Shown here: piece after piece, positions 34,654-47,187 of the stretch
Numbering within the stretch: the stretch's first letter is position 1
Layout: each line of letters begins with the position of its first letter
Assembly: GCA_963930655.1 (NCBI GenBank)
Contig: OZ005610.1
Coordinates: 8,313,001-8,377,000 of the forward strand
Reading direction: 5' to 3'
DNA length: 64,000 nucleotides
Source of the DNA: Myrica gale
Lineage: Eukaryota > Streptophyta > Magnoliopsida > Fagales > Myricaceae
Notes under the pieces: generated by a model
Database searches by the model: none
The model's input: only the letters and a program-made list of their open reading frames with translations
Told to the model about the DNA's origin: nothing
Program-made: the position numbers and the translations under genes

Positions 34654-35603
34654 ATGGGGGGTGGCCACGGAGAGAGCACGACGTACAAGGGCTTCACGGT
34701 GCATCACCCAAAGCGCTGGCACGCGGTCACTGGGAAAGGACTGTGTGCTATCATGTGGTCAGTCTTCACCCTCATTTCTTTCATCTTCGTTTTCTACTGC
34801 TTCTCAATCTACTCAATTAATAAATCTTTTTTTTTTCCAAATTACTCAGTTATACATTGTTGCCGTACCTCAATCCAGATTGGTCTTGCAATCGATCATT
34901 CCCAGGATCCGGACGGAGCAATTGCTATATAAAACTAGTGGAAAACTGACTTAACCCGTAAAAAGTTTAAAAAAATTCTGAGAATGTTTCTGTTATAAGT
35001 GGGTTTTTTTAGCTGTCGAAATATTGAGTTCGAGCTGAAATGAAATGAAGGGTCTTTTTTTTTGGTTGGGAAAATGCACTTTTCACCTACATCCTTCGTG
35101 GTTTTGCACTTTGCACCAAATGAGAAATGTATTTTCCCCCTTTTTTATCTTTAATTTCTTTCCGAGGCTACGTTTTAGTTATAGAGCTTATGATCTAATA
35201 GTGGATTAGACGATGTTTAAAAGTTCGTTTGGATTACAAAATCAGCTGAATTTGAGAACAAAATTAGATTATTCGCAATGGCAATGATAGTATGCATAGG
35301 GAGATAATTTGTTCATTTATGTTTTTAAGTGTATCTTTTCTTTGCTGGTGATTATGTGCTTTTTGGAATGTGATATTTCAGGTTTTGGGTGCTTTATAGG
35401 GCCAAGCAAGATGGTCCTGTAGTATTGGTAAGATTAAATTTGTTTTCTACTTTCTCTATCTTTGAGCCCTTTTTCATTATGATCACTGACTTCTTTTTTG
35501 TTTCTTGTTGTTTCTCAAGGGTTGGCGACATCCTTGGGATGGCCATGATGACCATTCCCATGGGCATGGGCATGAAAACGAGGTGCATTTCAGCTTTCTT
35601 TGA
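34654..35603 (+). CDS. NDUFB2: NADH dehydrogenase (ubiquinone) 1 beta subcomplex subunit 2 (complex I)
   Basis: Exons 34654-34757, 35382-35427 and 35520-35603 join in frame to a 77-aa protein. It opens MGGGHGESTTYKGFTVHHPK and continues RWHAVTGKGLCAIMWFWVLY, RAKQDGPVVL and GWRHPWDGHDDHSHGHGHEN. This is the small AGGG-type accessory subunit of the membrane arm of mitochondrial complex I; it is not catalytic. The hydrophobic CAIMWFWVLY stretch is a short membrane anchor. Introns are GT-AG with matching phases. The last exon might instead splice at GAG|GTGCAT (35582), because family members usually end shortly after the His-rich tail; the simple reading adds VHFSFL and stops. The start is the first ATG after a GA-rich leader. 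Confidence 0.88.
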
Positions 35604-37287
35604 TTATAGCTACTAAATGTGGATAATGGGTTGGATTGTAATGCTTTGTAGATAAAGGGAGTCTTATTGCTTTCAATTAATTCTTTGATGATATTTCTAA
35701 TTTGCATTACAGTTTAGAGTTTGTGCTTAAATTGGTCATACTTGATGGTTTTTATGCATATGAGTATACTATACTTGGCTTCATTTTTGGATACACGTAG
35801 TACGCTGAAAAGAATCTGGATGTCAAAATCCTTTCATTGAAGAAATCTATGTGTAGGTACATCCTGGCTCGTTTAATTGGTCATGCATTTTGGCTTTCAG
35901 ATGTTGATCGTTTAGTTTCCGTTGCGAGATAGTCATTGGTTGTCTCTTTAAATGTTTCTCCGTGAGGATAAATGGGCCTTTCTGTTTAGGCTCTTCTTTT
36001 TTTTCGTTTTCGTTTTTGTTGTGTTTTTATTTTTTTTATTTTATTTTTTTTTGGGGGGGGGGGGGGGTGTACAAACATTTATATATTTATTGCACAAGTT
36101 TTTTCCAGAGGCGGAATCTTTACCATCTTTATCTCTCAGCTTCAGAGCCTCATTTGGCAACTGATGTGGAATAACAATCCCCACCTACCAACATCTATAC
36201 CGACGCTGCTAAAGTTATTTATCAGCAGTAGCCTTGTTTGTTTAGCCACAGAAAAAATTCTGGAGGAAAACCAATAGTCTCTGAAAACTTTAGCCACATG
36301 TTGGGATCACTCTTTACTGACCATGGATTCAGCACAGTTTGTCAAGGATCATTGCAGAATTCTGTTAGTTGGTGTCCACATACAGTCCTCAACTTGTCAA
36401 GCACATAATCCCCTAGTTCGTGTGGCATCCCTACAAGTTGCTCTACAATAAGCACTTGAAGCAGCTACATTATGATTCCGTAAGACACTCCCGTACAGAT
36501 GTATATCCTTGGATAAGGATCCCTCTGAATTTTACAACCAAATCTGTTCCCTGTTAATTTCAGTTGCCATCACTGAAATTCCATTTAGAATCTCCTATTT
36601 TCGGTAGTGTCAGCCTGCTTGAGGTTACCAGAACACTCAGAATCGCAAATCCTCCACAATTTTCTTCTCAGACTTCACCATCTGGAATGCAAGTCTACCC
36701 CAAAATTTTGTTGTTGAAAGGAGTGCTACTATTTATACTGTATGTTTGGATAAGCCAGTTCTTGTTTTTATTCTTTTGTTTTGTTTTTCTAGAAATTTGG
36801 CCTTATAATTCTTTTAGAAGGATTATGAAAAACTTTGAATCTACTTAAAAATGGCATGCTATTCATGGAGTTGGGAGGAAGGTAGGGTTCCTCAGGAAGG
36901 ATGTTTGCCTTGAATCTACATAAGACTGAGGATTATGCATCTGGGGTTCCTCAGGGGTTCCTCATGTTTTGCTTGCCTGACTATACGAATGTTTAACTAT
37001 ATGGCACACTTTATCAACCGTGGGTATGGAATTTTGTTACAGTATATCTGGCAGCTCCACCTGTACACAATGCATGGAAAGTTTCAGGTGGCGGTTCTAG
37101 CGTCCTGAGTTTTGGAACTCGGTGGGAAAAATTATGTTTGAATTATTGGTGAATGCTTCATGGATGAGTTTTTGAGGTGGAGGCGAATGAATGGAAATTT
37201 AGCTTCATTAGATGATACCGATATGTTGTTGGTAGATGATTTTTATGGTGAGGATAAGGTATAGTGTCACCTTTCTTCTTCTAAGAA

Positions 37288-37338
<51 letters not shown>

Positions 37339-39495
37339 TACTCCAACAACAACAAAAGAATCTAAATACAAATAGATACTTGCAGATCCTTTTTCTGTTC
37401 TTTTTCATTCATCAAAGGTTAATTAGCTCATGTATGTTGTTCGAATCTTGTCCATTCTAGTACTTCTTTTTAGAAACTGAAGGGTCAGTTTGAAATTCCG
37501 GTCAATAGTCATTCATGAGGTTGCTTGGCCCCCCCTGGTTATAAGAGGTACCTGACAATGTTGGTCGACCAATGCTTTGATATCACCTGCATGCTCCTTC
37601 TCTGGAGTAGATATTTACTTGTTCAACTATAAAGATGCAAATGAACTGACCAAAACATTCTCACATTCTTTAACTCTCAGACTTCCCATTGAGGAGCTGG
37701 AAGGAGAAGACGAAGAATTCTGTTGGTGGGTTCCTTGGCACAAATGTCATCTGAACTTTGTTTATTTGTCTCAATAAAGTGATTGTGAAAAAACAGAGTG
37801 CCCATGATGTAATGAATATTAAACTCCATATTAGCATGCTAGTCTGTGAGCATGGGTATTACTCGTTCGTTTTAAGTGATATTTACGTTTCTGATCCTCA
37901 ACTCTTTTGAGCAATTAATTTTGGTGAATCTGAGTTCCTGGCTTCTCTCAATTCCTTTCGTCGTTTATTAGTTTGGGTTACAGTTGCGCCCTAGGTTTTC
38001 CCTTTGTGCTTGCCGTACATGAAACAAATAATAGGCGTAATATAAGAACTAAAACAAATAAAAATTCTGTACATTTTCTCTTGGATAAATATTTACTCGT
38101 GCTTTCTTTATTTCTGCGGCTACATTTTTTCTTCTGAATTGTTACTTATAAATCAACGTAAATTCGGATAAAAATATGCATGGAAAATTTAAATATATCG
38201 TCAATTGTTAAATGTTTCGATCTACTTGCTGGAAGCCCACACAAGCTACGTTTCTACCTGGTCGATGTCGAATTCCATCGTGTGCTCATCTTGGCCACTG
38301 CTCACGCGGATCTGATCAGTTTCTCTGGAGTAGTAGTCCAGGCAAGTTTACAACCTCCGAAAATCCCAATCATTAATATGTCCACTCAGGGCAGCCAAGC
38401 TGGTGAATGGCGTGCCCTGTATTTAGGGAAAAACAAATTAACGAAAAAGGGTAGAGGACTTGCTCCCTAAGAGTCAGTGGCACCAGATTGTTGAAACAAG
38501 CATCGGCATCTACGAACATGTAGGACCGTGACCTTTCCGAGGGACAAGAAGTTGAGTCGACTAATATAGTAGACAAAATCAAGGAACAACTTACCCGGAT
38601 ATGTAGCGAGGTTTACACACTGTCATCACATGCTGACATAAATAAAATTGACACATATCTTAACTTTTGCGAGAGCTGTACATAATTCCACTGAGGTTTG
38701 TCTTTCAAGACCCCAGCATTGTAAGAGATGTCCTCTGTCACAAGGGAAATGGTGGTAATTGGGATATGATTCTTTGGTTTTGTAATTCTTGAGTGGCTGG
38801 CGAAGAATAATTCGTGCAACTACTTGTCGTTGATTCATCGATTATTCTTTCAGCTACCGGCAGCAGACGTCTCGAATGAAGCTTTAGCTTTGTTTTATTA
38901 GGAGAATCCAAACGCAAAATGAAATTGACAAGAAGTTTAATTGACAGCCACACTGTTGAGTCTTGAGATGTCTTCACATCCCAGGCCGCATGACAATGGG
39001 CCACTTTAAAATAACCGGACGAACTTATGCTGACCCTTGGCTTAGATATTAAGGACGATGTGTTCCTCGTTTTGTCTTAATTTGATCAGGATGGGTGAGG
39101 GTGAGGTGCCATGCATTGTTACTCGTGGACATTCTATATTTCACATTTCAAGTCACATGCGCCACTCGACCCGTAATTATCCTTCTTGCTGTAATCATTT
39201 TTTAAAACGTGGCGATTGCTTTCCATGTCTGTTGCCCAAAACTCTGGTTTTTATTTTAAAGCAATCTAATCGTGATAAGAACCTACGGATTCATAAAGTA
39301 AGAAAAAAATAAAGCACAGTACAGTTTACTAGGCTACAGACATAGCTACGTACAATGTTTATTGGAAAGAATGAAAGAATACAGAAATATGGAATGAGGA
39401 CTATATCTAGCTAGCCTTGTAAGGAGACCTAAGGGGTGAGCCAGGGCGCAGGGCAAGCCTTAAAATTGGGCTGCCAACCATTGTCAGTTAACTAG
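35604..39495. other. Long intergenic stretch without a recognised gene
   Basis: The first part probably includes the NDUFB2 3' region. A G run lies near 36053-36067. Several short open frames have no family resemblance. I see no RNA gene. Confidence 0.5.
37292..37333 (+). repeat. (GA)21 microsatellite
   Basis: Uninterrupted GA dinucleotide run of 42 bp. Confidence 0.97.
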
Positions 39496-40182
39496 CTAGT
39501 TTGTGAGAATGTTGAGAAGGGAAACTATAGTCTGGATCAAACGCCTGAACATGCATCCAAGCTCGGCTTCAAGATCTTCAATGGCAATCTCCACTGCCTC
39601 CAATCTTTTATTCGCACTTTGAAGCGCCATTAGATCTCAAACATCGTACAAACTGCAGTCACTGACGCGTACAAACCTTGATGCAAAAGATCCTTTAGCT
39701 GATTTTCGATCCAGCCAAGGTATAGAAATGAGGGACAGCAGTGACTCCACAATGGAAATATTAGTCGCTCTCACTTCCTTGAGCATATCCACAACTACTT
39801 TAAGACTGCCATCTATTGCTGGGAGGTCGGAAGTGAAGCATTTGTACTTGATCCCTTTTAAAGAATTCAAGCACTTGAATGTTTCTTTCTTCAACTTCTT
39901 TCTATAGCGATTATAAGCCGCAATTTTTCTACCGATATCCGGTTCGCCAATACAGACTCTACGTAATGTAAATTGAAGATCCTGTAGTTGTTCTTTGACA
40001 AGCAATAAAACATCTTTCGAAATGCCGCATACGTCCAACATCCTAAGAGATGCCTCCGAGACCTCGTGAACCCATTTTTCTTGTCGTCCGTGGAAAAGAG
40101 CTCGTTGGATTGAGGGTTAGTGAAGAAGGTCGTTGGCAGAGTTGTGCAAGTCTCTTAGAGCATCGAAATTAGGGAGTGCCAT
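39496..40182 (-). pseudogene. DUF241-family protein gene with two in-frame stops
   Basis: A frame of 228 codons plus stop runs from MALPNFDALRDLHNSANDLL to FRRLIQTIVSLLNILTN. It matches the plant DUF241 family (function unknown) in EKWVHEVSEASLRMLDVCG, SKDVLLLVKEQLQDLQFTLR, RYRKKLKKETFKCLNSLKG and the final AIEDLEAELGCMFRRLI helix. Codon 22 is TAA (40117-40119) and codon 182 is TGA (39637-39639). The rest of the frame is undisturbed, so only point changes broke it. Members of this family are normally intronless, as here. A shorter product from the ATG at 40041 would have 134 aa. No neighbour suggests a role. Confidence 0.8.
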
Positions 40183-41699
40183 CTTTGGGGAAAAATAAAT
40201 AAATCAAACGACAGATCCGGTACTTTCTGAAATGGATTTCGGGTCTGATCAGGAGATAGAGAATTTGTAGCTTGTTCCTTAACTAGTTTCGGGTAATATA
40301 TAGAAGCGTATAAAAACAAGAAATCCTGAATCAGATCCGAGGTACCGATGAAGAGAACCATGAAGTGTCCTTGATAGTGTACGGCTTGACACGACTGGCG
40401 ACAGCTAATAGAGCAAATTGTCTGTAGGAACCTTCCAATGTTACAGATATAGGAGGCAATTCAGTGGCTAAGATATTGCTGTTGGCGATTGGACTCATCC
40501 CCGCAACTATACAGGGTGCACGAGATCGACGGAGGTACCGACCTGGTCTAATTAGAAAAAAGACGAGATGTCTGGCAATTAGGCATGGTTGTAGCAAAAT
40601 TGGGGATCATGTCAATAAAAAAAAATGCCAGAGACTAGCCAATTAAGTACAGTACTTTTTTTTTAATCAATTAAGTACAGTACTTATAAGTCTTCGTGGT
40701 TTTGTTTTCTCCGTGGACACACGACATGGAATCTAAGATCCACGTTTCGGGTAAGCTTCCTAAGGAGCTTCCAGGAAATTCTTGAGAAACAAGAATACAT
40801 TAGATTCGGATAGTGACATGTATAATATCATATGCTTTACCATCAATACTAACTGTTCTTTACTAGGCTGATTGTTACTGTTTATGTGGGTAGAGATAGG
40901 TTGCCACCTTCCCATACAAGTGGTACGACTATTCTTTGTGCTGGCTTGCAGTTTACGTGCCTATATATATTTCAATATTACGAAGAATTGGATAATTATC
41001 TAGTCTGTTGGAGATCGGATTATATGTAAAAATAAATTGTGTAAAGTCATGCAAAAAGACGGATGTAATTTAAACAAACTATTACAACTTTTTAAGCCTG
41101 ACTATGTCATTTAATAAGGTGAGGAGATAAAGTGATGTGACACAATCTTAACTTGGCTTATTAAATGACGTGACCAATTTTGTAACATTGAATTTATTTT
41201 TTTAAATCACAGCCGTTATTTTACATGACTACTTTACACATCATCTTTTCTCTCGATCGGTAGAGTTGCCTATACTGATAGACATAGATTTAGAGTTTAA
41301 AATTCTTTGTTGAATTAAAGTGCTAGGTAATGACTTTTTTCTAGATTTGAAAAGTACCCAATTAGATGCATGATATCATTTTTGTTTATGTTAATTTCGA
41401 TACCTTGCCCACGTGAAATATTGTAATTTCGTACATGCTTACACGTATAGAAGGAAACCATATGGTTAATGTTTAATTATTTTGTTCCATTTTATCTTTA
41501 TCTGTTACATAATCAAGCATCTTTAATCTTTGGGTTTATATATAGCTAGCTATTGTGGAATTTTCTGAATTCCGGGAATGGGGATAAAAACGTTTTCATG
41601 ACTATAGCTAGTTGCATAAAGAACACGTACGGAAGAGTTAAAACTTGCAAGCTCCAATACCTAACTCCCTCGGAAGTCCACCCGACCTTTTGACGATTA
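40183..41699. other. Intergenic DNA without a recognised gene
   Basis: AT-rich. No gene, RNA or bounded repeat identified. Confidence 0.5.
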
Positions 41700-41999
41700 A
41701 TTTTTAGCCAGAGCAGTGGCGGATGCAGGGGGTGCGGCCCTGGGACCGCAACCTATTGCATCCCCAAAAAAAAGTTTTCAAGTAATTTTTATTATTATAA
41801 ATTGGCCTGGGCCTATGGGGGCCCGACCCCCATTCGCCCAGGCCAACTCCTAATATGTTCTGCACCAAAAAGATTGTGCAAGACGATCCGAGAAGAGTAA
41901 TTTCATTCGGCAAAAGTAGGCCTTGTACTCACCTTGGTTTCATTATTCTACAACTATTGACCCCTATTTTTTTTTTGAAAAATTAATCTTTTTTCCCAT

Positions 42000-42983
42000 T
42001 TCTAGAGAAAGAGGCCCTGCCTTATCTCTAGAACTTTCCCATCTTCCCCCAGCTCGTTTTCCACTCCCCCTTTGTGGCCAGCGGTGGGAGGAGCTCCAGC
42101 TCCTCCCACCGTCCTCCCTTCTCTCCTTCTCCTTCTTCCTCTCGCCCCCTTTTTGGTTCGAAATCTTGGCGGATAGATCCCGGTGTTTTCGTCTCTCACC
42201 GGTGGACACTGCCTAGCTAGACGCCGTCCTCTCCTCTCGGCGAATTCAACCGTCTCAGTCCGGTTCTTTTTTGTCGGTGCGTGACGCCCCACGCGCGTCG
42301 CGTGGATCTCACGCGCCCGACACTATGCTGCTCGCCTGACCTGTTTTCCGGCGGTTTTGAAGGTCACGCGCCTGCTGGGTGGTCCCTTCTGCTGTTGGTG
42401 AGCTCGGTGCTCTTTCGCCGCCGGTTGTTTTGCGCTTCTCCACTCGCCGCCACCCTTTTGCCCCTTCGCTCGCCTGGTGGTCTTTAGATTTCGTTTGCTA
42501 CTACTGTTGTCGGTTTGTTCCTCCCAACGCGCTGCTACCATTTGGCTTTTTTTTCTTTTTTTGTTGTGTTTTGTTTCGGCCATTGTTTAGGCCTTTCTTT
42601 TGCTCTTGGTTGGTTGGTTCTTGTTCATTTGTTGGGTTGTTCTAGCTCCTCAATGAGCTTTTTCGCCCCTTTGTGGGCTTATCCGCCCCTCGGTGGGCGT
42701 ATTCGGTCCTTGGGATCTTAACGGATCCCTTTGATCTTTTTCAGGTTGTCTGCGCGCCCATTACTAGTCCTTTAGATTTCTGTGGCTTAGTCCGTTGTTA
42801 TCGGTCATCCGCACCCTCTGCCCTGCATGGAGCATATAGTGGTTTCTGATCCCTTTTTTAGGATCTTGCTAGTTATTATTTACAACCTGACTTTAGTTAA
42901 GCCTTATTTAAGTTTTTTCTTTGTATGGTTTAACTATTGAAATGCAAGCATCACAACATTATTCAGAAAAAGAAAAAAAAAAG
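42000..42983 (+). mobile_element. Possible retroposed insert inside hAT member 2
   Basis: A roughly 1 kb CT- and GC-rich block with no match to hAT members 1 and 3 ends ATTCAGAAAAAGAAAAAAAA. The poly(A)-like 3' end suggests a LINE remnant or processed transcript. I found no convincing TSD or reverse-transcriptase frame, so the borders and class are tentative. Confidence 0.35.
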
Positions 42984-43374
42984 ACCCTTGTACGACAGTT
43001 TTGGTGTCTGCAATGTGGGCTGTGATGACTGGTTGTCGCCTTCGAATTCTCTGTGGGCCTCCAAGTATCCGGTTGGGCTCATGTCTACTTCATCTTGCTA
43101 TTTCGGTAGAATCATTTCAACCTTCGTATGGGTTAAGAAACTTTTCAAATATGGATCTTTTTTTTTACTCAATGCGGCATGCTACTCTCTAGAAGCATAG
43201 ACCTGCTCCCTGATTATGATAGCCAGGTAGATGTTTGATAACTTTTATGTGCCGTAAACATATACACCATAATTGAAAGGATGTTGGTCATTGCGTGTGA
43301 CCTTAGTAATTAATTGTTTAGTCATTGAACGGTCTTATGTAATTATCTCAACTTTGATTCAAGACATCAAATCT

Positions 43375-43610
43375 AGAGAAAGGCAATATGGTATGGCTGG
43401 TGGTGTTGGCCGGGGAAGTGTGACGTTATTTTCTGCGATGAAGATCATTAAGAGTGATTTGCGTAATAGGATGAGAGATGACTGGATGAATGATTACATG
43501 GTAGTACATATCGAGCAAGAAGTTTTAAAACTAATAAGAACGAAACTATTTTGCAATATTTTCAGAAGATGCAAAAACGTAGGATGCAATTGTCATCTCT
43601 TAGTCGCAGT
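43375..43610 (+). pseudogene. hAT transposase C-terminal dimerisation fragment
   Basis: The frame reads TLFSAMKIIKSDLRNRMRDD and WMNDYMVVHIEQEVL, the hAT dimerisation signature seen in zinc finger MYM-type 1-like transposases. After about 43540 the frame shifts. This complements member 1, which retains only the N-terminal parts. Confidence 0.75.
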
Positions 43611-43775
43611 ACATCGTACGGTACGTGTATTGTAATGTTTTTAATGTTTTTGTCTTTAATTTTCAATATTGTAACTCTAAGATAATTTTTTGCATTACGA
43701 AAAAAAAAATTCTATCATTCGCGTTTAAATTTCGACCCCTATAAATTTTGATCCTGAATCCGCCACTATTTTTAG

Positions 43776-44430
43776 TTGTGGCGCCTAACTAGCTGCACAC
43801 TACCGCGCGATGGCTTCAGATAGTCAACGAAATTTTATTTCACAAAATCCATTCACCTTTTTGCTGTTAACTGATCATGATGGTTTCCTCCAGCATCCAC
43901 CACAGAGCTGAACGGATCCCACCGCCCTCTTTTTCCTGCAAATCCTACTTCTGAGGACGTACGTCGTTGTAGTGGAGTCTAAACTGAACAACTTGGAAGG
44001 TCATTTTCTTAAAAGGAGTAGTACGCTACTCAGCGAAGCAGTTGTGCACCGGTGCACGTAACGTATGTAATCTGCACCTCGCTCGATATTCTCTTTCAAC
44101 GTCGACTTTCGAAGGAGCATCCCACTTACTACCGAAAGAGAAAAGAAGAATTAGAGAAGTGGAAATATTGGATGGATATTGCATAAAGTCTACCTTTGGG
44201 TAAATTTATAGGTGACGAGGAAAAATTTCAACTGGATAAGTCCACATGATCAATAGAACTCATTTAAAGGATTGATAAATTTCGAACCAATACAGCCTCA
44301 GATAATACATTTTCCGTAATCCTTGTTGGGATTTCATTATACTCTCATGGTGGACTAAAAAGAGGAACGCCACGTCTCTTTAGGAATTGTTGGTCGTGAG
44401 CCTCCAACCAGTCTCTCTCCCAGTGATGAG
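43776..44430. other. Intergenic DNA without a recognised gene
   Basis: No coding or RNA feature recognised. Confidence 0.5.
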
Positions 44431-44606
44431 CTAGGACAACTGAAGAATGGTCCATTAGTGCGACTCCTAAAAACGCTAGCTATATATAGGGGCGTTTGTT
44501 TGCTCGAAATTTCGGGGCCTAGGACAACTGAAGAATGGTCCATTAGTGCGACTCCTAAAAACGCTAGCTATATATAGGGGGCGTTTGTTTGCTCGAAATT
44601 TCGGGG
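44431..44606 (+). repeat. 88-bp tandem duplication across an element end
   Basis: Copies begin at 44431 and 44519, each starting CTAGGACAACTGAAGAATGG and each containing the GGGGCGTTTGTTTG terminus. The second copy has one more G. The terminus of the 44.6-48.6 kb element is therefore present twice in direct orientation. Confidence 0.85.
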
Positions 44607-45139
44607 CCCGAAATTTCGAGCAAAACAAACGCAATTCTGTTGTCCCAACGATTCGAACGGTATACATTTTAGGACGTTTTTGTCCTTGAAACAACATCTC
44701 ACTTGCCAAATATACCCATCAACAGGCGTAGGATCTAAAACTTTCGGAGGGCAAATTTGGAATTAGAAAACACGTTGTCCCCACCGTTTCAGAAAAACCG
44801 ACGCATCTGTCAGACCTCCGACGGCGCACCTGACAGGTCACTGCAGATAAGAAAAAAAAACACAAAAGTTACGTTACTGGAGCGGAAAATGTCGGCAAGT
44901 AAACAAAAAAAATCACAAAACCAGAGGCGGACAGCAAAGAGAAATGCTTCCCGTCCCGAAACGCTCGTCCCGATTTTAGTCCCGAATGACGTGGACATTA
45001 GTTTAGGCTGAAACGTAGTCATTTTATAAAAATCCTGAGAGACCGAAGCCAAAATCCCCAAATGAGCAAGCCGAGACCGAAGCCATAATTGGATGTTCCG
45101 TCTGCTTTCTCTCTTTTACTCTGTTTGGTTACTGAGAAA

Positions 45140-45963
45140 ATGATCCCATCGAGGCCTCTGTACCGCAATCACTCTTCCCTGGCGAACCAAGTGCTGGCCG
45201 CTATAATCCAGAAGCGACCCTTTGATGCCCGCCTGGCTACCTCAACCACGACCGATCCAAACACCTCCCAACTTGCTTGGACTGTCTAATCAGTTTCCGA
45301 AGTGTTAAGGTCCATTCGAAGGGTCTTCTTCCAATCCCCTCGCTCTATTGGTCGTCAAAGAGGCTTCCGGCATCGCGCACCTTTAAAACAACGGAACCTC
45401 AAAGAAGAATCCACTAAGTTACGACGTCATGTTCTTGTTGAGGCCCATTTTGGGTTCGTCCACGATGAGATAACTTGCAGAGAGATGGCCTGCGTGTTGG
45501 TCAAAGGGAATAGATTGAAAGCTCTTTGGGAATTTTTGAGAGAGATGTCAAGAAGAGGGAATGGTGGGCTTGTGACGACTGCTTCTGTTACCTGTTTGAT
45601 AAAAGTTCTAGGAGAGGAGGGGTTGGTCCGGGACCGTGAGGCATTGACTGGGTTCTTTAGGATGAAGCAGCTTCACTGTAGACCGGATGTTTATGCGTAT
45701 AATACAATTATTTATGCTCTTTGTCGAGTAGGGAACTTCAAAAAGGCGAGGTTTTTGTTGAAGCAGATGGAATTGCCGGGTTTCAGGTGCCCACCAGACA
45801 CATATACCTATACAATATTCATTGGTTCTTTAATTGATGGTTGTTGCAAAACCAACCGGATTGAGAGGGCTTTGGAGTTGTTTCAAGATATGAACAAGAG
45901 GGTCTGTGTTCCCAACCGGGTTACTTATGGTTCTTTTATTAGATACTATAGTGCAGTTTGTTA
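45140..45963 (+). pseudogene. PPR protein fragment (At1g77405-like)
   Basis: Starts MIPSRPLYRNHSSLANQVLA and continues in one frame through FFQSPRSIGRQRGFRHRAPL, EITCREMACVLVKGNRLKAL and PPR units around DVYAYNTIIYALCRVGNFKK and NRVTYGSFIRYYSAV. PPR proteins bind organellar RNA. A TAA interrupts the frame at about 45287-45289. Compared with my memory of the family there are two in-frame deletions (before VEAHFGFV, and before LIDGCCKTNRIER), and the 3' part after YYSAV is gone. It lies inside the 44.6-48.6 kb element, so this is a captured and decayed copy. Confidence 0.78.
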
Positions 45964-46661
45964 AAGGGGCTGAACGCAAGGACAAAACACTAGTGCGTAA
46001 TGAGTGATTGTTTAGTATTCGCTCAGTTTTTTCTTTGTTTTAGAGTGATTAATGGAAATTATACTAGACCGTGTAACATTAACAATACACATCAGCTCAA
46101 AAAATAAGAAAGAAAACTTTTGAAGCATGTTCGTTCAGAACAAATGGATAGGAAAAGAGACGCTTCTATCAAGCAACGAAGGACGATAATAGTATGGAAG
46201 CAAAATGTTAAGTGACTGTCCTCGAGGGGTGTCTCAATAAGCAAGTGGTATGTTTCTCACGTTGCTTGGTGACGCTGACTGACTTGGTGCTTGACGGCGT
46301 AACAACTCAATTGTCTGACTTGGTGCTTGAGTGGGTGACAACTCAAGTCTTGGGTGAGTCGGTGACAATTCAAGTCTCTATTCACCTATGCGTTAGCATC
46401 CTTAAATGAAGACCCTTTAAGGCTTTAGTTACCGGTGTGCGTTCCTTTCCGACCGAATCGTTTAATTTCAAAAAAAGATTGGCAACACAAGCTCCATTGT
46501 TCAGTACTCTAGTCTCATCAAGTATCAAAACCAAAAGCCTCTAACTGCAAACGACACCTTTCACATTTATGTTGAACTCTCATATATTCATTTAAGAAAA
46601 CAAACCTTTGTTATCAGAGGCAGCAGGCCACTAATAACACCATAAATCCGCTACACAAGTA

Positions 46662-47187
46662 ACTTGTAGCAGCAACCCAAAAAATTAAGAACTAAAAATA
46701 GGAAACAGTGGCCCAACATCCAAAGAATGAGACATTCGAAATGGATATATGGAAGCTTCAAACGGTAAACAGACATCAGCATGGTTCTAGCAACATCTGG
46801 AAGAAGTTCAATGAAAAATCAGCACTGGAACTTCATTTCTCTTTTCAGACAGTTCAATGGGGACTGAATCTCCTCCCATCTTGGATGCTGCTTATCCACA
46901 GCAACAAAATCATGAAAAACTCCATCAACACCGACACTGCTGCAACCAGCTGTCTTCTTTACTTCCATGCTGTCCATAAGTTCCCTAATCTTGTCTGCAC
47001 AGCTCCATCCACCTGATTCATCAGGTTCTAACTTTAGCAGCTCTGTCAAAGCTATTTCTGCCAGTTCCATGTATCCATGAGCTCGACAAGCACCGACAAC
47101 TGCTCCTCATATGGATTGGCTTGGCAATCACCTCTTTAGCTTCACACAACTTGTAGCAGCAACCCAAAAAATTAAGAACTAAAAATA
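46662..47187 (+). repeat. Direct repeat pair around the second PPR fragment
   Basis: About 39 bp beginning ACTTGTAGCAGCAACCCAAA occurs at 46662 and again at 47149 (spacing 487 bp). The copies bracket the PPR E-motif fragment and may mark a separate insertion or duplication event. Confidence 0.75.
46819..47130 (-). pseudogene. PPR E-motif fragment (PLS-class)
   Basis: The minus-strand frame reads GACRAHGYMELAEIALTELL, KLEPDESGG, IRELMDSMEVKKTAGCSSV and FVAVDKQHPRWEEI. This is the C-terminal E/E+ region that follows the repeats in PLS-type PPR editing factors. Family members carry about ten more residues (an ANIYA-type stretch) after ESG; they are deleted here. It comes from a different PPR gene and points the opposite way to the fragment at 45140-45963. 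Confidence 0.72.

Larger units (their letters stand above)
41700..43775 (+). mobile_element. Decayed hAT transposon, family member 2
   Basis: The element 41708-43767 is flanked by a perfect 8-bp TSD ATTTTTAG (41700-41707, 43768-43775). The left end has CAGTGGCGGATGC seven bases in and the right end, inverted, is AGTGGCGGATTC. Its last ~170 bp match members 1 and 3. It retains the transposase C-terminus and carries a GC/CT-rich insert ending in an A run. Confidence 0.85.

Noticed and set aside
42281..42645. Overlapping open frames in the GC-rich insert
   Set aside because: Several frames are open at once on both strands because of base composition; none resembles a protein.
45302..45964. Functional 220-aa PPR protein
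   Set aside because: The frame begins after an in-frame TAA that separates it from the conserved N-terminus, it lacks internal blocks and the 3' half, and it lies inside a gene-capturing element.
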